The notes under the pieces are model-generated. The model had not been told where the DNA came from. It saw nothing but the letters and a program-made list of their open reading frames with translations, and did not search any database. Shown here piece after piece: positions 38,547 to 50,552 of a stretch of 64,000 nucleotides of DNA. Position 1 is the first letter of the stretch, and each line of letters opens with the position of its first letter. Position numbers and translations under genes: made by a program. The DNA lies in contig NC_069122.1 of assembly GCF_026914265.1 (NCBI RefSeq), forward strand, positions 31,609,473 to 31,673,472, in the 5' to 3' direction. This stretch comes from Mya arenaria (lineage: Eukaryota > Mollusca > Bivalvia > Myida > Myidae).

Positions 38547-39597
38547 TGTACAGTAACAAGATCTGACCCTCTTCAGCTAAAGGTATCTTTTTGTTACCCT
38601 CATAGCATATTGTCTCTACAGGAGGGGATGCTGCACTCCTGCTTCTGGGATAAGAATTCTCACTCCAAGCTCATGTCATGGGTACACCCTTATGATCCCA
38701 ACATTGTTTGCAACCAATTGTTCCACCGAAAGCACATTGTTAAGGACCATCATCTATACCTCCCACCAATTCCAAACAAACATGATTGTCACTCATACCA
38801 AGGGCCGTGCACCCCCGTGTTTCTCTGCTATATATGTGGGAAAGCTTGCAAGTAATCGATGACCATCCACTCTGTTACTTGAAGTTTTGCCAAAAGGTGT
38901 CATACAGACTGTATACAGATAAGTAGCCTTATTTATGAAACGCTAGGGAACAACGAAACGAGTTAGTACTGTTGTAACTGTGGACCCTGAAACTTCCACT
39001 CAAGTTTATTTGACGATACAACATCTCTTATAGTTAATACCTCTGATTCCCGCTTCTCAATCTCTACAGAAGAGTCCATTCTGCAATCCCATAGCATTCG
39101 GTCACTGCAAATTGCATCATCCCCAAGAAAATATCATCGAACACCAATCCATATTTTGTTTTCGGTCACTCACCATTAACTTCCAACGAATGCGGCCAAG
39201 AAAGAAGATTTCTGAACTAAACTTCAATTCTCAGACCCTGATGACATTATCGGTTCTGAGCTTTGGCTTTAACCTTCAATATATGAGCAGGAAGTCCTAC
39301 ATGACAACTACCGGTTTGCTGCAAGGAAGGACCGGAAGTCAAGCTCCCATGGTGGAGTAGCGATTATCACCAAAGCCATTTTGGATGACTCTGTCATTGA
39401 TATGGAGTCCAGTGCTGAGATTGTAGCCGCTACCATACCATTATGAAGCCTTTAAAGCCCAATCATCACATGAGCGGTATATCGTCCAACTGATAACAAC
39501 TTGGGGACTATTGAAGAACTGCGTAGATGCCTCACATTAGTCTCTCACTAACCATAAACTATATGTCAGTGGGAATGCCAATCTGCCCGACATTGAG
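38547..39597 (+). mobile_element. CR1/Jockey-type LINE remnant in copy B, cut by the minisatellite
   Basis: A zinc-finger-like start (FLCYICGKACK, then CCNCG in another frame) is followed by endonuclease pieces: IGSELWL, SIYEQEVLHDN, HGGVAIITKAI, IDMESSAEIVAATI and AVYRPTDNNLGTIEELRR. The last recognisable codons read NLPDIEW at about 39,580-39,597, the site of the GDFNLPDIDW motif of LINE endonucleases. The 37-bp array starts immediately after. It is degenerate and inactive. Confidence 0.78.
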
Positions 39598-42500
39598 TGG
39601 CTATGCATGCTTTGAGCAGTCATGTATGCTTTAGTGGCCATGCAGACTTTAGGCAGTCATGTATGCTTTAGCGGCCATGCACGCTTTGGACAGTCATGTG
39701 CGCTCTGAGCGGCCATACATGCTTTGGGCAGTCATGTATGCTTTAGCGGCCATGCACGCTTTGGGCAGTCATGTATGCTTTAGTGGCCATGCATGCTTTG
39801 GGCAGTCATGTATGCTCTAGCGGCCATGCATGCTTTGGGCAGTCATGTATGCTTTAACGGCCATGCACGCTTTGGGCAGTCATGTATGCTTTAGTGGCCA
39901 TACATGCTTTGGGCAGTTATGTATGCTTTAGCGGCCATGCACGCTTTGGGCAGTCATGTATGCTTTAGTGGCCATACACGCTTTGGGCAGTCATGTATGC
40001 TTTAGCGGCCATACACGCTTTGGGCAGTCATGTATGCTTTAGCGGCCATGCATGCTTTGGGCAGTCATGTATGCTTTAGCGGCCATGCATGCTTTGGGCA
40101 GTCATGTATGCTTTAGTAGCCATGCATGCTTTTGGCAGTCATGTATGCTTTAACGGCCATGCATGCTTTGGACAGTCATGTATGCTTTAACGGCCATGCA
40201 TGCTTTGGGCAGTCATGTATGCTTTAGCGGCCATGCACGCTTTGGGCAGTCATGTATGCTTTAGTGGCCATACACGCTTTGGGCAGTCATGTATGCTTTA
40301 ACGGCCATGCACGCTTTGGGCAGTCATGTATGCTTTAGCGGCCATGCATGCTTTGGGCAGTCATGTATGCTTTAGCGGCCATGCACGCTTTGGGCAGTCA
40401 TGTATGCTTTAGCGGCCATGCACGCTTTGAGCAGTCATGTATGCTTTAGTGGCCATGCATGCTTTGGGCAGTCATGTATGCTTTAGTGGCCATGCTTGCT
40501 TTGGGCAGTCTTGTATGCTTAACGGCCATGCACGCTTTGGGCAGTCATATATGCTTTAGCGGTCATGCACGCTTTGGGCAGTCATGTATGCTTTAGTGGC
40601 CATGCATGCTTTGGGCAGTCATGTATGCTTTAACAGCCATGCATGCTTTGGGCAGTCATGTATGCTTTAGCGGCCATGCATGCTTTGGGCAGTCATGTAT
40701 GCTTTAGTGGCCATGCATGCTTTGGGCAGTCATGTATGCTTTAGTGGCCATGCATGCTTTGGGCAGTCATGTATGCTTTAGTGGCCATGCTTGCTTTGGG
40801 CAGTCACGTATGCTTTAACGGCCATGCATGCTTTGGGCAGTCATGTATGCTTTAGCGGCCATGCATGCTTTGGGCAGTCATATATGCTTTAGCGGCCATG
40901 CATGCTTTGGGCAGTCATGTATGCTTTAGTGGCCATGCATGCTTTGGGCAGTCATGTATGCTTTAGCGGCCATGCATGCTTTGGGCAGTCATATATGCTT
41001 TAGCGGCCATGCATGCTTTGGGCAGTCATGCATGCTTTAGTGGCCATGCATGCTTTGGGCAGTCATGTATGCTTTAGCGGCCATGCATGCTTTGGGCAGT
41101 CATGTATGCTTTAACTGCCATGCATGCTTTGGGCAGTCATGTATGCTTTAGCGGCCATGCATGCTTTGGGCAGTCATGTATGCTTTAGTGGCCATGCACG
41201 CTTTGGGCAGTCATGTATGCTTTAACGGCCATGCACGCTTTGGGCTGTCATGTATGCTTTAGCGGCCATGCATGCTTTGGGCAGTCATATATGCTTTAGC
41301 GGCCATGCACGCTTTGGGCAGTCATGTATGCTTTAACGGCCATGCATGCTTTGGGCAGTCATGTATGCTTTAGCGGCCATACACGCTTTGGGCAGTCATG
41401 TATGCTTTAGCGGCCATGCACGCTCTGGACAGTCATGTGCGCTCTGAGCGGCCATGCACGCTTTGGACAGCCATGTGCGCTTTGAGCGGCCATGCATGCT
41501 TTGGGCAGTCATGTATGCTTTAGCGGCCATGCACGCTTTGGGCAGTCATGTATGCTTTAGCGGCCATACATGCTTTAGGCAGTCATGTATGCTTTAGCGG
41601 CCATGCACGCTTTGGGCAGTCATGTATGCTTTAACGGCCATGCATGCTTTGGGCAGTCATGTATGCTTTAGCGGCCATGCATGCTTTGGGCAGTCATGTA
41701 TGCTTTAGTGGCCATGCACGCTCTGGACTGTCATGTGCGCTCTGAGCGGCCATACATTCTTTGGACAGTCTTGTGCGCTTTGAGCGGCCATGCACGCTTT
41801 GGACAGTCATGTGCGCTTTGAGCGGCCATGCATGCTTTGGACAGTCATGTATGCTTTAGCGGCCATGCACGCTTTGGGCAGTCATGTATGCTTTAGCGGC
41901 CATACATGCTTTGGGCAGTCATGTATGCTTTAGCGGCCATGCACGCTTTGGGCAGTCATGTATGCTTTAGCGGCCATACATGCTTTGGGCAGTCATGTAT
42001 GCTTTAGCGGCCATGCACGCTTTGTGCAGTCATGTATGCTTTAGCGGCCATACATGCTTTGGGCAGTCATGTATGCTTTAGCGGCCATGCATGCTTTGGG
42101 CAGTCATGTATGCTTTAGCGGCCATGCATGCTTTGGGCAGTCATGTATGCTTTAGCGGCCATATATGCTTTGGGCAGTCATGTATGCTTTAGTGGCCATG
42201 CATGCTTTGGGCAGTCATGTATGCTTTAACGGCCATGCATGCTTTGGGCAGTCATGTATGCTTTAGTGGCCATGCATGCTTTGGGCAGTCATGTATGCTT
42301 TAGTGGCCATGCACGCTTTGGGCAGTCATGTATGCTTTAACGGTCATACATGCTTTGGGCAGTCATGTATGCTTTAGTGGCCATGCACGCTTTGGGCAGT
42401 CATGTATGCTTTAACGGCCATGCATGCTTTGGGCAGTCATGTATGCTTTAGTGGCCATGCATGCTTTGGGCAGTCATGTATGCTTTAGTGGCCATGCACG

Positions 42501-43090
42501 CTTTGGGCAGTCATGTATGCTTTAACGGTCATACATGCTTTGGGCAGTCATGTATGCTTTAGTGGCCATGCACGCTTTGGGCAGTCATGTATGCTTTAAC
42601 GGCCATGCACGCTTTGGGCAGTCATGTATGCTTTAGCGGCCATGCATGCTTTGGGCAGTCATGTATGCTTTAGCGGCCATGCACGCTTTGGGCAGTCATG
42701 TCTGCTTTAGCGGCCATGCACGCTCTGGACAGTCATGTGCGCTTTGAGCGGCCATACATTCTTTGGACAGTCTTGTGCGCTTTGAGCGGCCATGCACGCT
42801 TTGGACCGTCATGTGCGCTTTGAGCGGCCATACATGCTTTGGACAGTCTTGTGCGCTTTGAGCTACCATGCATGCTTTGTGCGCTCTGAGCGGCCTTGCA
42901 TGCTTTGGACAGTCATGTGTTTTGAGCGGCCATGCATGCTTTGGACAGTAATGAGCGCTCTGAGCGGCCCTGTATCCTTTGGACAGTCATTGCCACGCAC
43001 GCTTTAGACAGTCATGCGTGTTTTGAGTGGCCATGCACGCTTTGAATAGCCGTTTGTGCTTTGATCGGTCATGTATGCTTTGGGCAGTCA
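39597..43090 (+). repeat. 37-bp minisatellite, about 94 units
   Basis: The unit is GGCCATGCATGCTTTGGGCA followed by GTCATGTATGCTTTAGC. Each unit is built of two diverged ~18-bp halves (CATGCATGCTTTGGGCAG and CATGTATGCTTTAGCGGC). Sub-families differ at AGC/AAC/AGT before GGCC and at CACGC versus CATGC. A divergent GTGCGCTTTGAGC sub-family is enriched at both margins and near 41,430-41,820. No unique spacers occur. Confidence 0.97.
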
Positions 43091-43475
43091 TGTGTGCTGA
43101 AACATAGTCAATTATGAGTCCACTTATCAAAACAGTCCAGTATACGTTATAATTTTATATATATAATATATATAATAAACGTATTAAAGATGTGTATGAT
43201 TACTCTTATTAATAATGACGTTTTTCTAAAAAAAAAAATTTTTTTTTTATTGGATACATTACCAAAAGTAAATTCAGTTAATCCTCACCTTGGTTTTAGC
43301 GGTCATGCCCGCTTAGGGCAGTCATGTGTGCTTTGAGCGGCCATGCTCGCTTTGGGCAGTCATGTGTCCTTAATGAGGCCATGCACGCTTTGGGCAGTCA
43401 TGTGTGCTGAAACACAGTCAATTATGAGTCCACATATCAAAACAGTCCAGTATACGTTATATCATAAAGCCCCGA
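43086..43475 (+). repeat. Local duplication at the minisatellite's right edge
   Basis: CAGTCATGTGTGCTGAAACA through CAGTCCAGTATACGTTATA occurs at 43,086-43,150 and again at 43,401-43,462. Between them is a second small patch of the 37-bp repeat (about 43,295-43,410). The stretch 43,163-43,285 (ATAAACGTATTAAAGATGTG to TAAATTCAGTTAAT) recurs at 43,670-43,785. The array edge and the leader region of the downstream gene have been copied together. Confidence 0.8.
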
Positions 43476-43574
43476 GTCAATATTCCTTTATATTATATAA
43501 GATCATTTTCATTTAAGCTTCCACATGTAGTGTAGAATGTTATATTATCTGGCTGACAAACTTGTCTCCCTTTA

Positions 43575-43685
43575 TAATTTAAAACAGAAAGTAGATACTT
43601 GGGAATACCCATGAAAAGTACGAAGGAATTATTCACGATTGAAGTTCATTAGTTTGTGATTTTAATTTCAATAAACGTATTGAAG
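43575..43685 (+). promoter_or_regulatory. Putative core promoter and 5' leader exon of the IRE1-like gene
   Basis: TATAATTTAAAACAGAAAGTA is followed by about 95 bp that ends GTATTGAAG|GTGTGTATG, a plausible splice donor. A T-rich acceptor, TTTTTTCTAG, lies at about 44,296-44,305, just before the start codon. The same segment recurs at 54,870-54,996, where it ends in a stronger donor. The TATA-like box and the exon boundaries are inferred. Confidence 0.45.
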
Positions 43686-44318
43686 GTGTGTATGTTTACT
43701 CTTATTAATAATGACGTTTTTCTAAAAAAAATATTTTTATTTTTTTATTGAATACATTACCAAAAGTAAATTCAGTTAATTATAGGTTTGCCTTGGGATA
43801 CTTTACTCTAGACAATTTGTTTTATGTACATGTATGTTTTATCATTTAATTAATTCATGTTGTTGTTTAAATGGTATGGATTTTAATGTCTAAATGGACC
43901 AGCTAATCCTCACCTTGTTTGAGAAGAAAACTCCCAAGGCCGTAGGAAAACGTAAAATTGCTTTATTCTCAACCCAAGGAGAAAACATTATTACCAGGTC
44001 TCTGAGAAACATGCATATGCATTAATAAAGTGAATTTTAAGTTGTTGAGGGATAAATTTAAGCGATACCAGCGAATGTAAAGCACATACATTGTCTTTGT
44101 CTTTATATTGAAGCTGGCATACACCTTGTGTCGTCTGCTATCAAGTTTAGAACAATAACATATTTATCCCACGACCTTGACCCAACCGTAATTTGTTTCT
44201 GTAAATTACCATTTAATCTCTTCCATTAATGTATATGAAAAGTGCTTTACTTGAAATCACTTCATATACACATGCTGTAATGTTTTAAATCTATTTTTTC
44301 TAGAAAGTAAATTTCATC

Positions 44319-45657
44319 ATGGAGACCAAAATACTTCTCGAACGCATTAACGACATAGTTGACCATTTCGTATTCTCATCTGTTTCAAAACATGCAAAAC
44401 TATGGCCAAATATACAGGACACTACAATATGTGGACCGTGTAAATACAAGATCGTCAAGATAGGTCGTATAACATTCAACAGAGAAAATGTTATTGGTAA
44501 AGGGGTAGAAGGGACAGTCTACAGGGGTACATTTGGTAAATATGCTCACGCTGCAATAAAAGAATACACGAATATAAGTAGCTCGAGAACGAGTTGTGAA
44601 AGTGAACGAAAATCTCCTGAATGTAACATGTGCAAATATTGTGCGATTTTACTACTTTGATGAAAACAAATTTTCATTTTACCTTTGCATGGAGTTGTGT
44701 GATTGTAACCTTGAAGTTTTCATTTGTCAATATCCGAAAGAGGTTCCAAAGGATGGATTTAAGCAAATTCTCGAAGGATTGAAAGTGCTGCATAACAATA
44801 AATTTCTTCACCGTGATCTTAAGCCAAGCAATGTTCTTGTTAAGAAAGAAAAGACAGAAGAAGGGAAACTTATTGTATTGAAATTGTCTGATTTTTCTCT
44901 CGCCAAAGAAACCGATGATGAAATGAGTGTCATATCCGGACTATATATTGGAACAGAAGGTTGGATTCCACCGGAAATACATCAAGGAACTGAAGTCAAA
45001 CCATCAAATATAGTAGTGAATGCATCTGCAGATATATTTGCATGTGGCATGCTCGGGTACTATGTCGTTTCAGGTGGTCAAATGCTTTACAATTCTCAGG
45101 AAGCTATAAATCATGATATAAATCAGGGCAATGCAGATTATAGCAATTTACATGACCCTACAACTAAAGATATTGTACGAGCGATGACATGTCGTGACGA
45201 AAGTAAACGACCAAATGCTAAGATGTGTTTAAAACACCCGTGTCATTGGGATTCCGCTAGAGTTTTTGAATATTTCAAAGTGGTAAATGATACCATTGTA
45301 AGTGTAGATGTACATATAAAAACACAAGTGTCTAATGCGTTAAACCAAAATCCCCATCAGGTGTTTCAATCAGACTGGAAAAGCAGGCTCACACCGCTTG
45401 TTAAAAATGAATTATTCACAGCGCCTAGATCCAGCACTAGACCGAAATACAACGAGTTTAATGTAACCGACTTGATTCGAGCAATACGAAACACGAAGGA
45501 ACATTTCTTACAGATGAAACATTTGCACAACGAACTGGGCAATAATAAAAACGACCTTCATGCATACTGGACAGGACTATTTCCTTATCTACTTATTCAC
45601 ACATATACAACTCTAAAACCTATGACCATGTATGGAGAGCTTCAACATTATTACTGA
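44319..45657 (+). CDS. IRE1/RNase L-type kinase-endoribonuclease (kinase plus KEN domain), no sensor domain, one +1 frameshift
   Basis: The order is a ~50-residue N-terminus, a protein kinase domain, then a KEN RNase domain to the C-terminus, as in IRE1, which cleaves RNA after dimerising. Kinase features are the glycine loop GKGVEGTVYRG (~60-70), Lys81 in AAIKEY, HRDLKPSN (~164), DFS in place of DFG (~191), and GTEGWIPPEI. The KEN part begins after HPCHWDSARVFEYF and keeps the residues matching the IRE1 RNase site: a Tyr (~377), then Arg, Asn and His in RAIRNTKEH (~390-395). It ends FPYLLIHTY ... LQHYY, like IRE1. No luminal domain or membrane segment is seen, so it should be cytosolic or nuclear. 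The frame moves +1 near 44,580; skipping one base gives NIS-ARERVVKVNENLL and about 445 codons with no other defect. It may be a sequencing error or a young pseudogene. A 5' leader exon is likely. Confidence 0.87.
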
Positions 45658-46289
45658 AGCAATTGTTGTTATTGTTTCATATATTTTTTACAAAGAAATG
45701 TTGGGTAAAAAAGTAACACAATAAAAACGAGATAGTCTGAGTAAATTAGCAAAAACCTCCTGTTGAGGTAAACTTATTTTGTGAAAAATATGCCTAAGAT
45801 TGCTAGCCTACAAAAAGATTTGTGATTTATTTTAATTCGAGGAGAGTTAGGGATGTGTTAGGGGACAGCAAACAAATTGTCCACAAATTATGGTCTGAAG
45901 TGAATTGCGCGATTTGATACTATAAGTAGAATACCATAGAGACGATCCTATTCTACGATCACTTTTTGGAATTAGTATTTCTGGGTTGTAATAATGTATT
46001 CTTTGAAACAAAGAGAATGAGAATGATGACGTAAGACAAAGTTTTTTTTTATGTACTTGCAAGTAAACCTATTGATTAAACTTGTGATTATAACATTAAA
46101 TCAAACCGAATTGGTAAATCTAACAATATTTTGCTGTACGCTTAATGATAGGATGGACCCTACTATTTATCAGAGTACACGGACTTCTTACTTATCTATT
46201 TATTTCCATTTTTGCTATGTACGTTACTTAATATAAAAAACATTCACTTATTACCAGTGTGTTGATTATATGATTTCTATACACTTTGT
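45658..46289. other. Intergenic DNA after the IRE1-like gene
   Basis: AT-rich, with an AATAAA at about 45,720 (ACACAATAAAAACG) that could serve as the poly(A) signal of the preceding gene. No exon is seen. Confidence 0.45.
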
Positions 46290-46392
46290 ACAATATGACA
46301 TTTATTTAAATCGGATGCCTCTGCTGGTAAATAATTGTAATAAAACAATACATTTAATTGTGGTAAATCTTATTTGGAATAAGAGTGCATCT
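46290..46392 (+). mobile_element. TTAA-type MITE (family 2), 3' fragment
   Basis: ATTGTGGTAAATCTTATTTG through AATAAGAGTGCATCT, followed by TTAA (46393-46396), matches the end of the copy at 17830-18193. The left part is missing or unrecognisable. Confidence 0.5.
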
Positions 46393-46919
46393 TTAATAAA
46401 TGTACATAAAACTGAAGAAATTATAGCAATGTCTTATCCGTATGTAAATATATACGGTCTTTTACCAGAATTTGATTGCGAGTTTAGTTTCTTAAAACAC
46501 TTCAACAAACCTTTTACAGCCGTCTGACGGAGCACTGTCAAAACATTATTTTGGAAACAGGTATGTCAAGTGTTTGCTGAAACTAATGACCTCATCAAAT
46601 TTCGGAAATAAAACAAATGCGGGGCTCTTTAAGCGGCATAGACTGCCCTTTGTTTCATTTAAAATGGTGTTGTAAATGAAAAGTTATCTTTGATTTAAGT
46701 CTTCATTTTAAGCAATTTTTTGCCTTCCGACGTAGCATATATGACGTAATTTATCATGTGGTATACACACACTGGTTATATTTATCGCAAGGATAGTGTC
46801 TGACTTCAAATGAGAGAATTCGTATCACCATTTAAACCGACTTCGTAGATTGTGTAGGTTAAGTGCGTAAACAAATATGTTTTCAATATCTGAAACTCAG
46901 ACCAAACAAACATTTCTGG

Positions 46920-47560
46920 GAAATTAAAGTAATGCAGTGCGATATATTATAGTTCTCTATTATGCCCGTGGCCATGCCCCGGGGTTCACAGGTTTAGTAT
47001 ACTTAAATTTGGAAATGTTTGAATATCTTTCTATCAGAAACCGCTAGTCATACCCTTGCTATTTTGAACAAGGCATAATTTCGTGGTCAGCTACCCTGAT
47101 TGTTCAAAGTATGCCCTTGGGGTCAAAACAGACCCTGCCCCGGTGTCACAAGTTTCCTAGAGACTTATATAAGAAAAACTTTCAAAATCTTCTTGCTTTA
47201 AACCACAAGGCTTATACCTTTGATATTTGTTGTATCATATGATGACCCTCTAACAGTTGAAATTATGCCCCTGAGACAAAAGCTGGCCCCACCCTTTTGA
47301 CCTACATTTTTTAAATTTGGACCATGTGTACAGTTTTGCAAACGAGCATCGATGTTGTCCTCTAATGACCTCGACTGTAACCTTTTGACCTACTATCCAT
47401 TTTTGACTTGAATTTTTTCCCAATCTTTTTCGGGGAGTGCCCCAAACCCCTGTGCCAATACTTCCAACCAAATATTTCGGTTCTGAGGGAAGAGCTCGAG
47501 TAAAAAGAAAACATCCCTAAGTTACGCCCCTCTAACGCCGAATCCTGGTCCCGCCCCTGT
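46920..47560. repeat. Degenerate interspersed repeat rich in GCCCC/TGACC motifs
   Basis: Internally similar sentences recur: GCCCCGGGGTTCACAGGTTT and GCCCCGGTGTCACAAGTTTC, about 160 bp apart. The style is common in dispersed molluscan repeats. Frames across it are broken. Boundaries are uncertain. Confidence 0.45.
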
Positions 47561-49494
47561 CGGTTGCATCCAATTTCTTACCCACGTGGGTTAATATCCT
47601 CCGAGGAACAAAAATACCCAAATGGGCTATGATGGGAATATAAACACAGTACACACAAATCATAAGGGTGTACTAAGATCCTTGACTAGTACTTTGAATT
47701 TTAAGTTTTCTTGGGGTAGTCGGGGTGTGCTTTTGGTACACGTTGAGTGTCAGTGAGTAGTCATGAGGTGTCCTCGGGTGGGCCTGGTATATCAAAGTAT
47801 AGTAATATTATTCAAAGTGTTTCTGCGAAGTCCTGGATTGTCTTTTGATAGTCAAAGTATGTCCGTTGGAAGTCACGAGAAGGTATTAAAAGTATGTTTG
47901 AAGGGATATATGGAAACCATTATCATTATAATTATTTAATGTATACTATTTGTACATACTGTGCGGATGTATGATTTTGAAATGTAATTTGTTATGTTTG
48001 TTAGTTTGAAATGACAAATAAGTAATAGAAATTTTGATTATGGTCAAGGATAGTTTTTATGACCGTGTTATGAGTTACATTATTAGATCCTGTGACACAG
48101 AGTAATATTTTAAGATCATCATGTGAAGTTACCTTGTGTGAATGTAACATTTGTAATGCAAGATTACATTTAAAAGGTAACATGGTACAGCATTGCACAA
48201 TAATATAACATTAAACTACAGGTTAGAATGGTGTTAGTATTTTAAAAAAACCTATTGTAAACATAGTGCAGAAGTTTTGTTGAAAAGTACACTAATATTT
48301 TAATATATGATCTCCTTAAAGAAGTTTAAATAATGTTAACTCGATGTAGTGTCAGCCAAAGCGTGAAGGCAGGTTGACATTTATACTTAAGTTAAGGTTT
48401 ATCAGTTTATGTTATCAATTCAAGGGATTTTAGATTTTCTATATTAAGCTAATTGTAGAAATCCTTAAAAAGGAGTTTGGAAGAACAAAATTACCTGTTT
48501 TTTGTTAATGTATATGTACTTCTTAAAGACATGGTCATACTCTGAAAATATTTGCGAAGTCCTAGTGTGAAATTATCAAATGATATACTTTTAAAAGAAA
48601 ACAAATAAATATTGTAAATAATTGTTCCTTTAAGACTCATTTGGTCGTTTCACGCTTGCAATGACAAGTTTCTCATTTTTAATATCCTCTAGCGTATATG
48701 GGGAGGAGCTATGTGAGGTAAAAGTGAAGTGCAGGATCGTCACCGATTGTCTTCTGTTTAGGCATTGTACATAACGAGGAGTTAAAAATCAGGTTAGAAC
48801 AGTTTACGCATTTCATACCCATTGCTGAGTTTGATAACAACCTCAGCTGTGCAATACTAGGTCACTTGTGTAAGGGACTGGCCCTTATAAAGAGGACATT
48901 TGTCAAGGTCCATTTTCTTTTCGCGACACTCTACAAAGACATGAAAGTAAATTGTTACTACATCATGATAAGTGAATGCAGCACTGAAGATTTGATAACA
49001 TGATCCATGAGGAACACAATTACTCTAATTGCAGGTCCTTTGCAATTTGATCTCAATTGTTAACCAGGTTATGCAAATCAAAGATTGGTGCACAAATCGC
49101 AAAATAATGATTAAGATTCTCTCTTAGTATTTATATACAAGTAATGATATCATTCATTTTTTAGGTTTTGATCTAAGCGATTTTGTTCAAGAGATATTAA
49201 AAAAGTTGTAAACTTTTATAAAGGTTAGTTTATAGGTCGTGTATTTTGTGCAAAATAAAAAACTAAAAAATGATGTCTAAAAAGTATGAAATTGTGAAAT
49301 GTAAGCATGGAGAGTTTAAAATAGTTTATACATTATTTGAATTTGTGAAGAATTGTAAACACATTTATTTATTGAATTCAAATGCTTCGAAACATCTATA
49401 TTTCTTTGTTTTATTTAGGTTTCATCTTTATGATAAATGCTAGCTCTTGTTCTGAAATCATAAAGTTAACAGAAAACTAAGAAGGAGAACAAAC
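47561..49494. other. Intergenic DNA
   Basis: Mostly AT-rich. The stretch 48,640-48,920 is less AT-rich but gives no readable gene. Nothing else was identified. Confidence 0.4.
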
Positions 49495-49602
49495 CTGGTT
49501 TTGGACAGCACTGATATTCGTGGGCTGAAGTAATACCCATTACTTGGAACTCCTCAGGTTCGGCACCAATACTGTTGGTGCTGTCTTCTTCAAAGTCTTC
49601 AT
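49495..49602 (-). CDS. Candidate internal coding exon, unrecognised
   Basis: On the minus strand an acceptor, CATCTTTAAG, is followed by 108 bp reading EDFEEDSTNSIGAEPEEFQ and VMGITSAHEYQCCPKP, ending CCAAAACCAG|GTTTGT. The composition is acidic and gene-like. Its FQV segment weakly resembles the FQVVTATNW stretch encoded at about 50,240, so both may belong to one gene or to duplicated exons. The protein family is not recognised. Confidence 0.4.
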
Positions 49603-50043
49603 CTTAAAGATGAAGCCCAAGCTGTTCAAGATGTAAAGACTCTTGTGGTAGAAACTTAAATGTAGGATGTAAACATAAATATTATTAGGACAGTCGCTTT
49701 GAATTATGATAAATGTGCATTCTGACCTTTGGACTGTTGTTTTGCTATAGTTTTGGTTTTAAAATGTGGCTAACTGTTAAGCATTGTTTATGAATTATGA
49801 TATGATGGCTGTCAGGCATTTCCAATTGTCCCTAGAATGTATATTGATGAAATGCGAGACAGTTTTGAAGGAGGACTGAGGTGCAAAATGTATAAGTAGT
49901 TTAGAATATGAACTCAGTGCGACTCTCAGTGTGAAAAAGCGTTTTCTATATGCCCTGGTTTGGCAAGAATGAGACCCACTTTCGCTCCCGCAACCATGAA
50001 CCATGTTGAACAAAGTTTATTAGAATTGTTTGATTTAAAGACA

Positions 50044-50552
50044 TTACCAGGGCATTATATTTGCCACACCCATTATGCTTGACCTGATTAGTGAATACAA
50101 AAAAGAGTAACTACACCACTTATTTGGCAAACAACGAATGAAAGCGTCATATTTAGACAGACTAGTATCCACAGCAGGAAAATGGACAGCATCATTGTTG
50201 TCTGCACTATTGTTTGTATTTGGCTGCCAATTAGTAGCAGTTACAACTTGAAAAGCAGAAACATCGACATTAAATGAGTCATCGTTCTCAAGCATATCAT
50301 TTGAATTAATATCAACCACAGGTGACCACTTTTGCTTTTAGTCTTACTGTTTACTTGCGCATTATAACTATAATCAAATGAACATTGGCAATCACCAGAT
50401 AAACCAATAGCTAATAAATTATGACCAGAATCATTGATAATTTCAACTGCAGCAACAGCAAGTTGAAATGAATCTTTATTCTCAAACAATAAATCTCTAA
50501 GGTTTAATAGTGAACAAGCACCTGACAGGCAAAGTAACCTACGCATGTGCAT
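50044..50552 (-). CDS. Candidate minus-strand coding region in two frames, unrecognised
   Basis: The frame starting at 50552 reads MHMRRLLCLSGACSLLNLRD and continues to about 50,340. Coding-like sequence continues in another frame as KWSPVVDINSNDMLENDDS and VDVSAFQVVTATNWQPNTNN down to 50,044. The switch lies in an A-rich AAAAGCAAAAG stretch, so it may be a frameshift or a missed splice. There are many Asn and Asp codons and no known motif. It could be a decayed gene or part of a transposon. Confidence 0.35.

Noticed and set aside
42792-43007. 71-codon frame in the minisatellite
   Set aside because: It is an accident of diverged repeat units, with no conservation of the frame.
39597-43090. 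CRISPR-like appearance of regular ~37-bp repeats
   Set aside because: There are no unique spacers. Both halves of each unit repeat, and the setting is eukaryotic. It is a minisatellite.
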